From Thermoleophilaceae bacterium (lineage in GTDB: Bacteria > Actinomycetota > Thermoleophilia > Solirubrobacterales > Thermoleophilaceae), in NCBI GenBank assembly GCA_030446485.1, contig JAUJNF010000004.1, positions 160,086 to 196,638 on the forward strand: a stretch of DNA of 36,553 bases. The letters are read 5' to 3'. Position numbers and translations under genes: made by a program. A model generated the notes under the pieces. The model did no database searches, was not told the DNA's origin, and saw only the letters and a list, made by a program, of their open reading frames with translations. Of this stretch, positions 21,493 to 28,819 are shown in pieces (the first letter of the stretch is position 1; each line of letters begins with the position of its first letter).

Positions 21493-22677
21493 GTGGCCCG
21501 CGCCGTAGCCATCCTGCGCGTCCTGCTCCGGCTGCGCGCCCTCAGACCCGTCGCGATCCTCGTCGTGCGCGGCACGGCCGCACTCGCGGCGGTCACCCGG
21601 CGGGCCGCGTCGCTCGAGCCCGAGGTGGCTGCAGCCGCCGGACTCGCCGCCGCCGGCGGCGGCGCCCGCGCCACCATGGCGCTGGATCCGCCACTGCCCG
21701 AGCCGGCGGCCGAGCTGGACGCGCTGCCGTCCGAGGCAACACCCGCCGAGCGGCGCTTCCTCTATGCGTTCTTCGCGCACCTCTGGAGCGGGTCGGGCGA
21801 CGTCATCGAGGTCGGGCCGTTCATCGGCGGCACAACCCGCGCCATCGCGACCGGGATGCTGGCGAACCCGCGTCGCACGCCGCAAGCGCGCCTGTACACC
21901 TACGACCGCTTCGGGGGGTACTACGAGCCCGACGAGCTCGCGCAGTACCTGGCGCCGCTTTTCGAAGCCGGCGTGTTGCAGGGTGCGCACCGGGAAGCGG
22001 TCGAACGGGCAGGCAGCTTCGGCGAGGTCTTCGACGCGATCCATCGCGACACTCCGTACGCGGAGCTGGTCGAGCGGCGTGACAAGCCGCTGCCCGATAC
22101 CGCGGAGGAGGCCGCGCGGGACGATGGACTGTTCGAGCTGGACCCCGGCGCCGAGCCGGCTGCGATCTTCGTCGACGGGTGCAAGTCCTGGTACGGCACG
22201 AAGTACTTCATGCGCGCGACTCTCGACGCCGCCCGGCCCGGCGCCCAAGTGATCTTCCAGGACTACGGGTGGTATACGTGCTTCTGGATTCCGGCGTTCG
22301 TCCACGCGATCGGGGACGCGTTCGCGCCGACGGCGTGGGTAGACACGACGTACGCGTTCCATGTTCAGACACCGGTCGCAGCGGCGGATGTCGACGCCGT
22401 CTATCCAGACGCGCCGGATGAGCTGGGCGTCGACTGGTTCGACGACGCCTTCCGCCAGATGCGCGAGGACGCCGTGCGGCGAGGCGACGTGCGCGCCGAG
22501 ACCGTGCTCGCCGTACAGAACGCGGCCGCGCTCGCGTATCTCGGCGAGACCGGTGAGGCCCGCGCGCGGATCGAGCGCATGCGCGGCCGCGCCCGGTTCA
22601 GGCCGCTACGCCCGATGATCGACGCCGCCCTGCGGAGCCCCACCTACCGCCCCGGCGGCGAGCAGATTCGGCTCTGA
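21493..22677 (+). CDS. Class I SAM-dependent methyltransferase-like protein (TylF/Methyltransf_24 type)
   Basis: 394 residues. The first ~70 are Ala/Arg-rich helices. The catalytic-type domain follows: DVIEVGPFIGGTTRAIATGM is the SAM-binding glycine loop, LYTYDRFGGYYEPDE the acidic strand-2 residue, AAIFVDGCKSWYGTKYFMRA a metal/substrate strand like those of TylF and family 24 methyltransferases, and AQVIFQDYGWYTCFWIPAFV another core strand. The C-terminal ~80 residues are helical. Start by the close TAAGGT box. The real substrate is unknown; the adjacent glycosyltransferase remnant hints at sugar or glycan modification. It could also be a non-methylating member of the fold. Confidence 0.7.
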   Translation: MARAVAILRVLLRLRALRPVAILVVRGTAALAAVTRRAASLEPEVAAAAGLAAAGGGARATMALDPPLPEPAAELDALPSEATPAERRFLYAFFAHLWSGSGDVIEVGPFIGGTTRAIATGMLANPRRTPQARLYTYDRFGGYYEPDELAQYLAPLFEAGVLQGAHREAVERAGSFGEVFDAIHRDTPYAELVERRDKPLPDTAEEAARDDGLFELDPGAEPAAIFVDGCKSWYGTKYFMRATLDAARPGAQVIFQDYGWYTCFWIPAFVHAIGDAFAPTAWVDTTYAFHVQTPVAAADVDAVYPDAPDELGVDWFDDAFRQMREDAVRRGDVRAETVLAVQNAAALAYLGETGEARARIERMRGRARFRPLRPMIDAALRSPTYRPGGEQIRL

Positions 22678-23336
22678 GGTGTCAACTGCGCCGCGCGCCG
22701 GAAGGCGCAGGAACGCGACGAGTGTCAGCTTGTCGCTGGGCTCGCGCAGGCGCTCGCACCGGCACACGGGGAAGCCCGCGCGACCGCGCCCCAGCAGGCA
22801 GAGCGACGACATGCTGAATGCGTTGATGGTGCTCGATGAACGCTCCTCCGGTGCGGCCCCTCCGCCGCCGCGAGCTCTCCATCGGGCAAGCTCGATATAG
22901 ACGGTCCCCCCACCCGGTCGTCGGCTCGTTCCTCTTTCGCTAGAGCCTCCTAGGCCGGAGCAGCCGACGAGGCGGTAGAACAACCACTCCTGCGAATAGG
23001 CTTTAGGCGCTCGATCACCTCGGTCACGGAAGACCGAACCATTCAGCTTCAGCGTCCCGCCACCGGAGCGCGAGCAGCTCGCCCTGGCGCCCGTCCCGTA
23101 CGACGAAGGCCTCGCCTTGGCTCGCGAGCATGGGCTCGAGGGCCCCCCCATGCTCCGCTCCCTGCTTTGCCTGTCCGGGGTCCTCACCGTCGCGCTGCCC
23201 GCCGGGCGATCGCCGCCGATCCCGACGCGGGAACGATCGTCGAAGGCCGCGGCCTCTTGGAACTGCCTCGCGCGGAAGCGGGATTCGCGTGACTGCAGTC
23301 CGGGCTCACCGCCCGCCTCGCGCCGCCGCGTCAGCA
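22678..23336. other. Gene-free stretch with decayed coding sequence
   Basis: 659 bp between the methyltransferase-like and TetR genes. Open frames exist on both strands but are broken, lack ribosome sites and match nothing I recognise apart from one integrase-like peptide (23024-23131, minus). Base composition resembles the rest of the window. It is best read as decayed sequence. Confidence 0.6.
23024..23131 (-). pseudogene. Possible tyrosine-recombinase remnant
   Basis: A 35-codon frame contains DGRQGELLALRWRDAEAEW. R-x-GELLALRW-x-D is the box I region of tyrosine recombinases, which carries the catalytic Arg (usual form TGLRxGELLALRWxDVD). A residue before the Arg is missing, the frame stops 15 codons later, and no box II (HxLRH) is found downstream. 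A chance match in GC-rich sequence is possible. Confidence 0.35.
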
Positions 23337-23918
23337 CTAGCCCGTAAGCCGCCGGGCGACTGCAACAACGTTCGCGGCGATCCGTTCGGCGCTCATCCCG
23401 TGCTCGCGGCGCTGGCGGAGGTAGAGCGCCGCGGCTAACGGAGCGAGCAGCAGGTCGGCTAACCACTCGGCATCGGCGCTCTCGTCGATCTCGCGAAGGA
23501 GCACGATCGTGTGCAGGCGCCAGGCTGTGTAGGAGCCGACGCGGTAGCGAGCGCCCGGCGCCGCACCCTCTGACGCCGCCAGAACGTCCAAGTGCCGCTC
23601 GGTGAGCTCGCAGAGGGCGAGTAGGAATGCCGTGAGGCGCTCGCGCGCCGGCGCACCGGGGCCGAGGGGCGGCGGACCGGTGAGCAGGGCGTCCTGCAGC
23701 GCACGCTCCGGCTCGTCGAGCACCGCGGCGAGCAACCCCGCCTTGTCGCCGAACCGGCGGTAGATGGTCCCCACGCCGACTCCGGCGGCCACGGCGACCT
23801 CGCGCACGTCGAGATCCTCGACCGTCCGACAAAGCTCGGTGGCGGCCGCCACGATCGCCTGCTCGTTGCGTGACGCCGTCGCGCGTTGACGTTCCCAGCC
23901 GCCGGCGTTACCGGCCAT
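23337..23918 (-). CDS. TetR/AcrR family transcriptional regulator
   Basis: 193 residues. HTH: IVAAATELCRTVEDLDVREV, then AVAAGVGVGTIYRRFGDKAG and LLAAVLDEPE. The C-terminal domain carries DVLAASEGAAPGARYRVGSY, common in small TetR regulators of this type. ATG 23918 is taken; a GTG at 23939 adds seven residues and is also possible. It is divergent from yceI over two near-identical palindromes, so autoregulation and repression of the yceI operon are likely. It resembles regulators that control YceI or FMN-reductase genes, but the inducer is unknown. Confidence 0.88.
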   Translation of the reverse strand: MAGNAGGWERQRATASRNEQAIVAAATELCRTVEDLDVREVAVAAGVGVGTIYRRFGDKAGLLAAVLDEPERALQDALLTGPPPLGPGAPARERLTAFLLALCELTERHLDVLAASEGAAPGARYRVGSYTAWRLHTIVLLREIDESADAEWLADLLLAPLAAALYLRQRREHGMSAERIAANVVAVARRLTG

Positions 23919-23970
23919 GGGGAGCGGAGCGGCGCGCACGCGAGGACGGCATCGCGACAGATCTTAGTTG

Positions 23971-23984
23971 CGGAACGCGTTCCG
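23971..23984. promoter_or_regulatory. TetR operator 1
   Basis: CGGAACGCGTTCCG, a perfect 14-bp palindrome in the divergent spacer between the TetR gene and yceI. It differs from operator 2 by one base; centre-to-centre spacing is 34 bp. Confidence 0.75.
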
Positions 23985-24004
23985 GAGAGCTGCTACCGTA
24001 ACTA

Positions 24005-24018
24005 CGGAACACGTTCCG
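24005..24018. promoter_or_regulatory. TetR operator 2
   Basis: CGGAACACGTTCCG, six-base half-sites CGGAAC/GTTCCG around AC. It lies 20 bp before the yceI ATG and overlaps where the yceI transcript would start. Confidence 0.75.
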
Positions 24019-24038
24019 CAACCAAGAGGAGGACACGT

Positions 24039-24584
24039 ATGGCCACAACCACGGAGCTCTTCAACGGCGTCTTCGATGCCGACGTCAACCACTCGTCGTT
24101 CGAGGCCGGCACCCGCCACATGGGTGTCGGCAGCTTCCGCACCCGCTTCGACGACGTCACCGCGCGTCTCACCGCCGACGGGGAGGGCCTGCGGCTCGTC
24201 GGCGAGGCGCAGGTCGCATCGATCTCGATCAAGAACCCGCCGGAATTCCGCGAGCACGTCGTCTATGGCGAGGACTTCTTCGACGCGAGGCGTTACCCCG
24301 CGATCCGGTTCCTCACCGCCGACATCGAACTGTCGCGCGACGGGACGGTCCGGGTCGCCGGCGACCTGACGATCAAGGACGTCACGCGGCGGATCACGGC
24401 CACCGGCACGTTCCGCCCGCCGACCGAGGATCCATACGGTGGCCTTCGCGCCGCGCTCGACCTCGGTGCGCACATCGACCGTCGCGACTTCGGCCTCACC
24501 TGGCAGGCCGAGCTGCCCAAGGGGGGCAACGTCCTCGAGTGGGACGTGACCCTCGACGTCCACCTCGAGTTCGTCAAGGCGTAG
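24039..24584 (+). CDS. YceI family lipid-binding protein
   Basis: 181-residue lipocalin-like YceI domain without a signal peptide, so cytoplasmic. Features: FDADVNHSSFEAGTRHMGVG at the N-terminus, VGSFRTRFDDVTARL, EHVVYGEDFFDARRYPAIRF, VAGDLTIKDVTRRITATGTF and DRRDFGLTW. The barrel binds polyisoprenoids or fatty amides in characterised members. ATG 24039 follows AAGAGGAGGACACGT. It is transcribed divergently from TetR under two operators and is followed after 2 bp by an FMN reductase gene, so the pair is an operon responding to the TetR ligand. Confidence 0.9.
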   Translation: MATTTELFNGVFDADVNHSSFEAGTRHMGVGSFRTRFDDVTARLTADGEGLRLVGEAQVASISIKNPPEFREHVVYGEDFFDARRYPAIRFLTADIELSRDGTVRVAGDLTIKDVTRRITATGTFRPPTEDPYGGLRAALDLGAHIDRRDFGLTWQAELPKGGNVLEWDVTLDVHLEFVKA

Positions 24585-24586
24585 CC

Positions 24587-25144
24587 ATGCGGGTGCTGGC
24601 CATCAGCGGCAGCCTGCGGCCAGGCTCCTACAACCGCAGGCTGCTCGAGGCGGCCGCGCGGCGGCTGCCCCCGGGCGTCGAGATGCGAACGGTGAGGGAG
24701 CTCGCCGAGGTGCCCGCCTACGCCGAGCATCTCGACGTCCCGGCGGCGCCTGCGACGGTGCGGCGGCTGCGCGGCGAGATCGCTCAGGCCGACGCGCTGC
24801 TCATCGCGACGCCGGAGTACAACGCCTCGCTGCCCGGAGCGCTGAAGAACGCACTCGACTGGGCCTCGCGACCGTGGCCCGACAACGTCCTGCGCGGCAA
24901 GCCGGCCGCCGTTATCGGCGCATCAACCGGCCTGTTCGGCGCCGTGTGGGCACAGGCGGAGGTTCGCAAGGTCCTGACGGCAAGCGGCGCGCGCGTGCTC
25001 GATGTCGAGCTGCCCGTCGGCCAAGCCGACAACGCCTTCGACGCCGAGGGCGACCTCCGGGACAGCGACCTGGTAACGCGGCTTGACGTGCTGCTGCACG
25101 GCGTGCTCGGCGCGGTGTCGGCGACGCCGAGCCGCGCCGCCTGA
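24587..25144 (+). CDS. NADPH-dependent FMN reductase
   Basis: 185-residue flavodoxin-fold reductase. RVLAISGSLRPGSYNRRLLE binds the FMN phosphate; LLIATPEYNASLPGALKNAL and DWASRP form the isoalloxazine site; AAVIGASTGLFGAVWAQAEV follows. This is the ArsH/chromate-reductase/azoreductase (YieF) branch, which reduces quinones or chromate using FMN. Only 2 bp separate it from the yceI stop, so it is in the same TetR-controlled operon. A quinone or redox-cycling inducer is plausible. Confidence 0.92.
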   Translation: MRVLAISGSLRPGSYNRRLLEAAARRLPPGVEMRTVRELAEVPAYAEHLDVPAAPATVRRLRGEIAQADALLIATPEYNASLPGALKNALDWASRPWPDNVLRGKPAAVIGASTGLFGAVWAQAEVRKVLTASGARVLDVELPVGQADNAFDAEGDLRDSDLVTRLDVLLHGVLGAVSATPSRAA

Positions 25145-25151
25145 CAGCACT

Positions 25152-25163
25152 TACCAGGGGGTA
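25152..25163. promoter_or_regulatory. TACC/GGTA inverted repeat
   Basis: TACCAGGGGGTA in the 191-bp gap after the FMN reductase. It has the look of a CsoR/RcnR-type operator (TACC, C/G run, GGTA), but no such regulator or metal transporter gene is adjacent. Confidence 0.2.
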
Positions 25164-25322
25164 TGCGCCGATCGACGCCAGTGATCTAGTGCGTCATCGC
25201 TCCGCGACTCGGAAGGGCTTCGTCGAGCCGAGCGGATCTGCCGGCGCAGCGTGCCCGCCCGCCAGACGAGCGCCGTCAGGCCGCCGGCCAGTCGATTCTC
25301 CACCGCTCCGTACACAGTCCCG

Positions 25323-25328
25323 TATCGT
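25323..25328 (+). promoter_or_regulatory. -10 box of leaderless MBL hydrolase gene
   Basis: TATCGT, seven bases before ATG 25336; it favours this ATG over the GTG at 25327, which overlaps the box. Confidence 0.5.
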
Positions 25329-25335
25329 GAAGCGC

Positions 25336-26067
25336 ATGGCGTTGGCGCAGCCCGCCGAAGGCGTCCTGCGGTTGGGCTCCTCGATGATCAACTGGTACCT
25401 GGTGGCCGACGACGACGGCGTGGTGCTCGTCGACGCCGGAGCGCCGCGGCACCGCCCTGAGCTCGAGGTGGGGCTCGAACAGCTTGGGCGCACGATCGAG
25501 GACGTGCGTGCCGTGATCCTCACCCACGCCGACGCGGATCACAAGGGCTTCGCGGAGAAGCTACGAGGAGAGCGCGGCGTCCCGGTGCACGTACACACCG
25601 CCGACCAGCGGCTGGCCAGGACCGGCAAGAAGGACAGGGAGGCCGGCATGCTGCCGTACCTGCGCCACCCGGCCGCGTGGAAGCTGATCGGCGCGCTGGC
25701 CGCCGGCGGCATACCGAAGAACGTGAGCGAGGTGCAGACCTTCGAAGGCGACGCCGTGCTCGATGTCCCGGGCAGGCCTCGCGTGCTCCACGCCCCCGGG
25801 CACACCCATGGCAGCGTGGCCTTTCACTTCGAGCGCCACGGGGTGTTGTTCGTCGGTGACGTCCTCTACGGCTTCGGCGTCATGACCGGCAAGCAAGGTG
25901 CTCAAATCGGGCCCCGAGCGTTCAACGCGTCGAGCGAGCAGGCGCTCGAGTCGCTCTCCAAGCTAGAGGGCGTTCACGCGAAGGTGGTGCTTTTCGGCCA
26001 CGGCGAACCCTGGACGCAGGGCGTGGACGCCGCAGTCGCCGCCGCACGGGCGACCGGCCCCGTCTAG
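25336..26067 (+). CDS. Metallo-beta-lactamase fold hydrolase
   Basis: 243-residue MBL-fold protein. The metal motif is THADADHKGFAEKL (H64, D66, D68, H69). The usual second His of HxHxDH is Asp, as in several glyoxalase-II-like members. Other ligands lie in HAPGHTHGSVAFHFERHG, LFVGDVLYGFG and VLFGHGEPW. The strand SSMINWYLVADDDGVVLVDA opens the fold. The substrate cannot be deduced. Leaderless start. It stands alone between the yceI operon and the membrane protein gene. Confidence 0.88.
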   Translation: MALAQPAEGVLRLGSSMINWYLVADDDGVVLVDAGAPRHRPELEVGLEQLGRTIEDVRAVILTHADADHKGFAEKLRGERGVPVHVHTADQRLARTGKKDREAGMLPYLRHPAAWKLIGALAAGGIPKNVSEVQTFEGDAVLDVPGRPRVLHAPGHTHGSVAFHFERHGVLFVGDVLYGFGVMTGKQGAQIGPRAFNASSEQALESLSKLEGVHAKVVLFGHGEPWTQGVDAAVAAARATGPV

Positions 26068-26103
26068 CGCTCCTTCGTCCGCCGGACTGCTGCCGAGCAC
26101 CTG

Positions 26104-26841
26104 ATGCGCGTTCCGATGGCGGGGCATGACACACCGAGCCCGACGGGCCGCGACAACGCCGCCGCCTACGGCGCTGCGGCCGGGGCGATCGCCATCGCCC
26201 TGTTTGCGATCGGCGGATCGATCACGGGTTCCCCGCCCGACTTCGCCGCGTCCGGCAGCGAGGTCGCGCGCTATTTCGCCGAGGAGAGCACGCGGCTCCA
26301 GATCGGGGCCGCCATCTCGGCGGCGTCCACCCCATTCTTGGTCTGGTTCCTCGCCACGGTCGCCTCACTTGCACGTCTCGCGGGAGGCGGAGCGGAGCGC
26401 GCCGGTGCCGTCGCCTTTGGCTGCGGCGTGGCCTTCATCGCCGTCTACTTGGTCGACCTCGCCGCGCTCACCGTCGGTGCCCTCCGACCGGAGACGATGG
26501 CCGCGGCGCCCGAGGTAGCTACCGCCCTGCACGACCTGTCGTGGATGGCGCCCGCGATGGCCGCCTCCCTCGGAGCCGGCATCGTTGCCGCTTGCTCGGT
26601 CCTGGTGCTGCGCTACGAAATGCTGTGGCCGAGATGGATCGGCTGGCTTGCAGTGCTCGCCGCGTGCGCGTACGCGCTGCGCACCGGAGCTCTGTTCACC
26701 ACCGAGGGCCCATTTGCAGCCGACGGCCTCCTGGGCTTCTGGGTACCGGTGCTTGCGCTTACGGGCTGGATCGCGGTCGGAAGCTGCTCGTTGGCCCTGA
26801 GTCTCCATCGCCACACCGAGCCTCGCAAGAGGTCGCGCTAG
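26104..26841 (+). CDS. Multi-pass membrane protein of unknown function
   Basis: 245 residues with about six hydrophobic helices (AAAGAIAIALFAIGG, ISAASTPFLVWFLATVASLA, AGAVAFGCGVAFIAVYLVDL, MAPAMAASLGAGIVAACSVL, WIGWLAVLAACAYALRTGAL, FWVPVLALTGWIAVGSCSLA). The loop SEVARYFAEESTRLQIGA between helices 1 and 2 resembles the DUF4386-like actinobacterial membrane proteins. No catalytic motif. The start is either ATG 26104 or ATG 26116; neither has a good ribosome site. It ends tail-to-tail with the DUF2071 gene, the two stop codons sharing CTAG. Confidence 0.7.
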   Translation: MRVPMAGHDTPSPTGRDNAAAYGAAAGAIAIALFAIGGSITGSPPDFAASGSEVARYFAEESTRLQIGAAISAASTPFLVWFLATVASLARLAGGGAERAGAVAFGCGVAFIAVYLVDLAALTVGALRPETMAAAPEVATALHDLSWMAPAMAASLGAGIVAACSVLVLRYEMLWPRWIGWLAVLAACAYALRTGALFTTEGPFAADGLLGFWVPVLALTGWIAVGSCSLALSLHRHTEPRKRSR

Positions 26842-27671
26842 TCGCCTCGGACGGGCACCAGTCTCCAGATCAACGTGTCCTGGCGACGGCTGAAGTGCAG
26901 TAGCGGCGGGCCGTCGAGCTCGATGCCGAAGGGCGAGGCCATCGTGTTCGCCGTGATGTCGGCCTCGGCCGGCTGCAGCGGCCACGGAGGGTGGTGGATG
27001 TCGGCCGTCAGGACGCGCCCCGGCTCATCCACCACATAGAGGCAGTAGCGCTCGCACAGCCACCGCTCGAGCGAGCCGGGCACGTTCGCGGGTAGAGGTC
27101 CCGTGGGCCCGTAGACCGCGGAGAACGCGGCCGGCGGCCCGTCGCCCGAGAGGCGCCGGCTGCTGTAGCGCAGGTGTGTGCCGGTGCGGCGAGCCGTCAT
27201 GCGGGCGCGGAAGTAGGGGAGCCGGTGGCTCCGCCGAGCGCCCATCACCGCCAGCCGCCTCGCGGCGTCGAGGCTCAGGAAGTAGATGCCGGGCCGGCCG
27301 GCGACGGTCACGTAGGTCCGCACGTTCAGCTCGGGAAACGAGGAGAGGCGGGGAACCGGCACGGTGCCCTGAAGGCGCATCCCCCGCACCACGAACGGGG
27401 TGACGCCCAGCCACGCCTCGCCCTCGTAGAGATCGATTGGCAGCTGTGGCGGTACCACGCTCCGGAGGGCACCGAGGGGGACGGTCCAGTGCGCGAACAG
27501 GAGGTCGTACCAGGTCTGCCCCATCAGCCACGGACGCCCGGGCAGCGGCCATGGACGGTGAGCGGTCTCGGTGAGGGTCCGCCGTTGACCGAAGACTTCA
27601 TCGGGGAGCCAGCCGGCCCGGCCGACCACACGTTCGGCCAGCGCGGCGGCGGCAAGGGACGGTGCCGGCAC
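26838..27671 (-). CDS. DUF2071 (YqjF-like) family protein
   Basis: 277 residues. The DUF2071 signature is RPWLMGQTWYDLLFAHWTVP, then LPIDLYEGEAWLGVTPFVVR, PELNVRTYVTVAGRPGIYFL, LPYFRARMT and ERYCLYVVDEPGRV. Function is not known, though the fold is related to acetoacetate decarboxylase-like barrels. The N-terminal ~45 residues before TAHRPWPLP are extra relative to most homologues. GTG 27671 is nevertheless favoured because TACGCT ends six bases upstream. The gene is divergent from the M48 protease. Confidence 0.85.
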   Translation of the reverse strand: MPAPSLAAAALAERVVGRAGWLPDEVFGQRRTLTETAHRPWPLPGRPWLMGQTWYDLLFAHWTVPLGALRSVVPPQLPIDLYEGEAWLGVTPFVVRGMRLQGTVPVPRLSSFPELNVRTYVTVAGRPGIYFLSLDAARRLAVMGARRSHRLPYFRARMTARRTGTHLRYSSRRLSGDGPPAAFSAVYGPTGPLPANVPGSLERWLCERYCLYVVDEPGRVLTADIHHPPWPLQPAEADITANTMASPFGIELDGPPLLHFSRRQDTLIWRLVPVRGD

Positions 27672-27677
27672 CCGCCC

Positions 27678-27683
27678 AGCGTA
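27678..27683 (-). promoter_or_regulatory. -10 box of leaderless DUF2071 gene
   Basis: TACGCT on the minus strand, six bases before GTG 27671. Confidence 0.4.
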
Positions 27684-27788
27684 GGAGGCGGTCTCAAGGC
27701 CCTCTACGCGCGGTGCCAGCTCTTAGGGCGGTGCTGCGGTGCCGTCGGATGTTGCGTCAGACTGTCTGGGTCCGGTGACCCTGTGACC

Positions 27789-28751
27789 ATGTCGTCCCGA
27801 TCCGCATCGTCGGCGCAACGGACTGAGGCCTTTGCGCCCGACTTGGGGCTTCAAGTGAGAATGGTTGTCGCGGTGGTCGCGGCGGCGATCCTGCTCGTTG
27901 CCGCCGTAGCCGGCCTCATCTACCTCTGCGTGATCGGCTGGTCGGGGCTCACTTTCTTCGTCGCGTGCTTCGTCGTCATAGGGTTCGCCGCCCAGGTCCG
28001 CGCGTCGAAGGTGGTGGGTGGACGGCTCCGGGGGAGGCTCGCGACCTCGGAGGATCAGGCGCGTGCCGAGGGCGTCGCCGAGCGGCTGTGCATCATCGGG
28101 GATCTCGTCGCGCCCGAGATCGTCATCGAACGCCACCCCCTGCCGCTTTCCTGGACCAACGCCGGACTGCGACGGCGCTCACGCGTCCACCTCACCACCG
28201 CACTGCTCGATCGGCTCAACCCGGCCGAGCTCGAGGCGGTCATCGGACACGAGCTGAGCCATATCGCGCAGAGCGACGCGGCGCTCATGACCCTTCTCGC
28301 GACCCGTCGGCGTCGTTCTTTCGCGGGCTGCGTCAGATGATCGACGAGGACCGGGTTCGCGGGACCCTGGCCGTCCTCTTGTACGGCCTATGGCTCGTAC
28401 CCGTCGCCCTCCTCATGAGCCTCCTCGCCCGCCTGGTCTCCCGTCACCGCGAGTTAACCGCCGACCGCGGCGCCGCCGTGCTCACCGGGTCGCCCGCCGC
28501 GATGGCCTCCGCGCTGCTCGCCGTTTCCGGCGGGCTTGCGGAAACGCGGCGACGCGACCTGCGCGCGGTCGCCGCCAACGATGTATTCCACCCCCCTTCC
28601 CGCTCGCCGAGACGAGCCCGGCGTGCTCGGCCGGCTATGGGCGACGCACCCCCGGCTGCACCAGCGGCTCGTACAACTCGAAGCTATGGAGAACCGCCTC
28701 CAGCGTGCGGAACCTCACCGTGGTCGGACGGCGCGCCGTTCCCACGACTGA
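27789..28751 (+). pseudogene. M48-family membrane metalloprotease with two frameshifts
   Basis: Three consecutive frames make one M48 protease. Frame 1 (27789 to ~28305) has two N-terminal transmembrane helices (VVAVVAAAILLVAAVAGLIY and GLTFFVACFVVIGFAA), RRRSRVHLTTALLDRLNPAE and the zinc site GHELSHIAQSD. Frame 2 (~28303-28590) continues SFFRGLRQMI, another membrane segment (LLYGLWLVPVALLMSLLARL) and SRHRELTADRGAAVLTGSPA with the third zinc ligand Glu. Frame 3 (~28592-28751) ends with LPARRDEPGVLGRLWATHPR and a coiled tail. The second break is a C6 run (28589-28594) where C5 restores frame. Both shifts are single-base, so sequencing error is possible; otherwise the gene is dead. Confidence 0.75.
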
Positions 28752-28819
28752 CCGAGAGTGACGGCGCCGGTAGGCGGCTCAAGCCCTCAAGCCCCCATGT
28801 CGATGTAGCCGAAGCGCCT

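Noticed and set aside
22679..22900. 73-residue plus-strand frame after the methyltransferase-like gene
   Set aside because: No ribosome site, no -10 at the leaderless distance, Arg/Ser-rich composition and no recognised family.
27965..28819. N-terminal extension of the GGDEF-EAL protein
   Set aside because: This stretch encodes pieces of the frameshifted M48 protease; the conserved protein begins at ATG 28820 before a basic segment and TM1.
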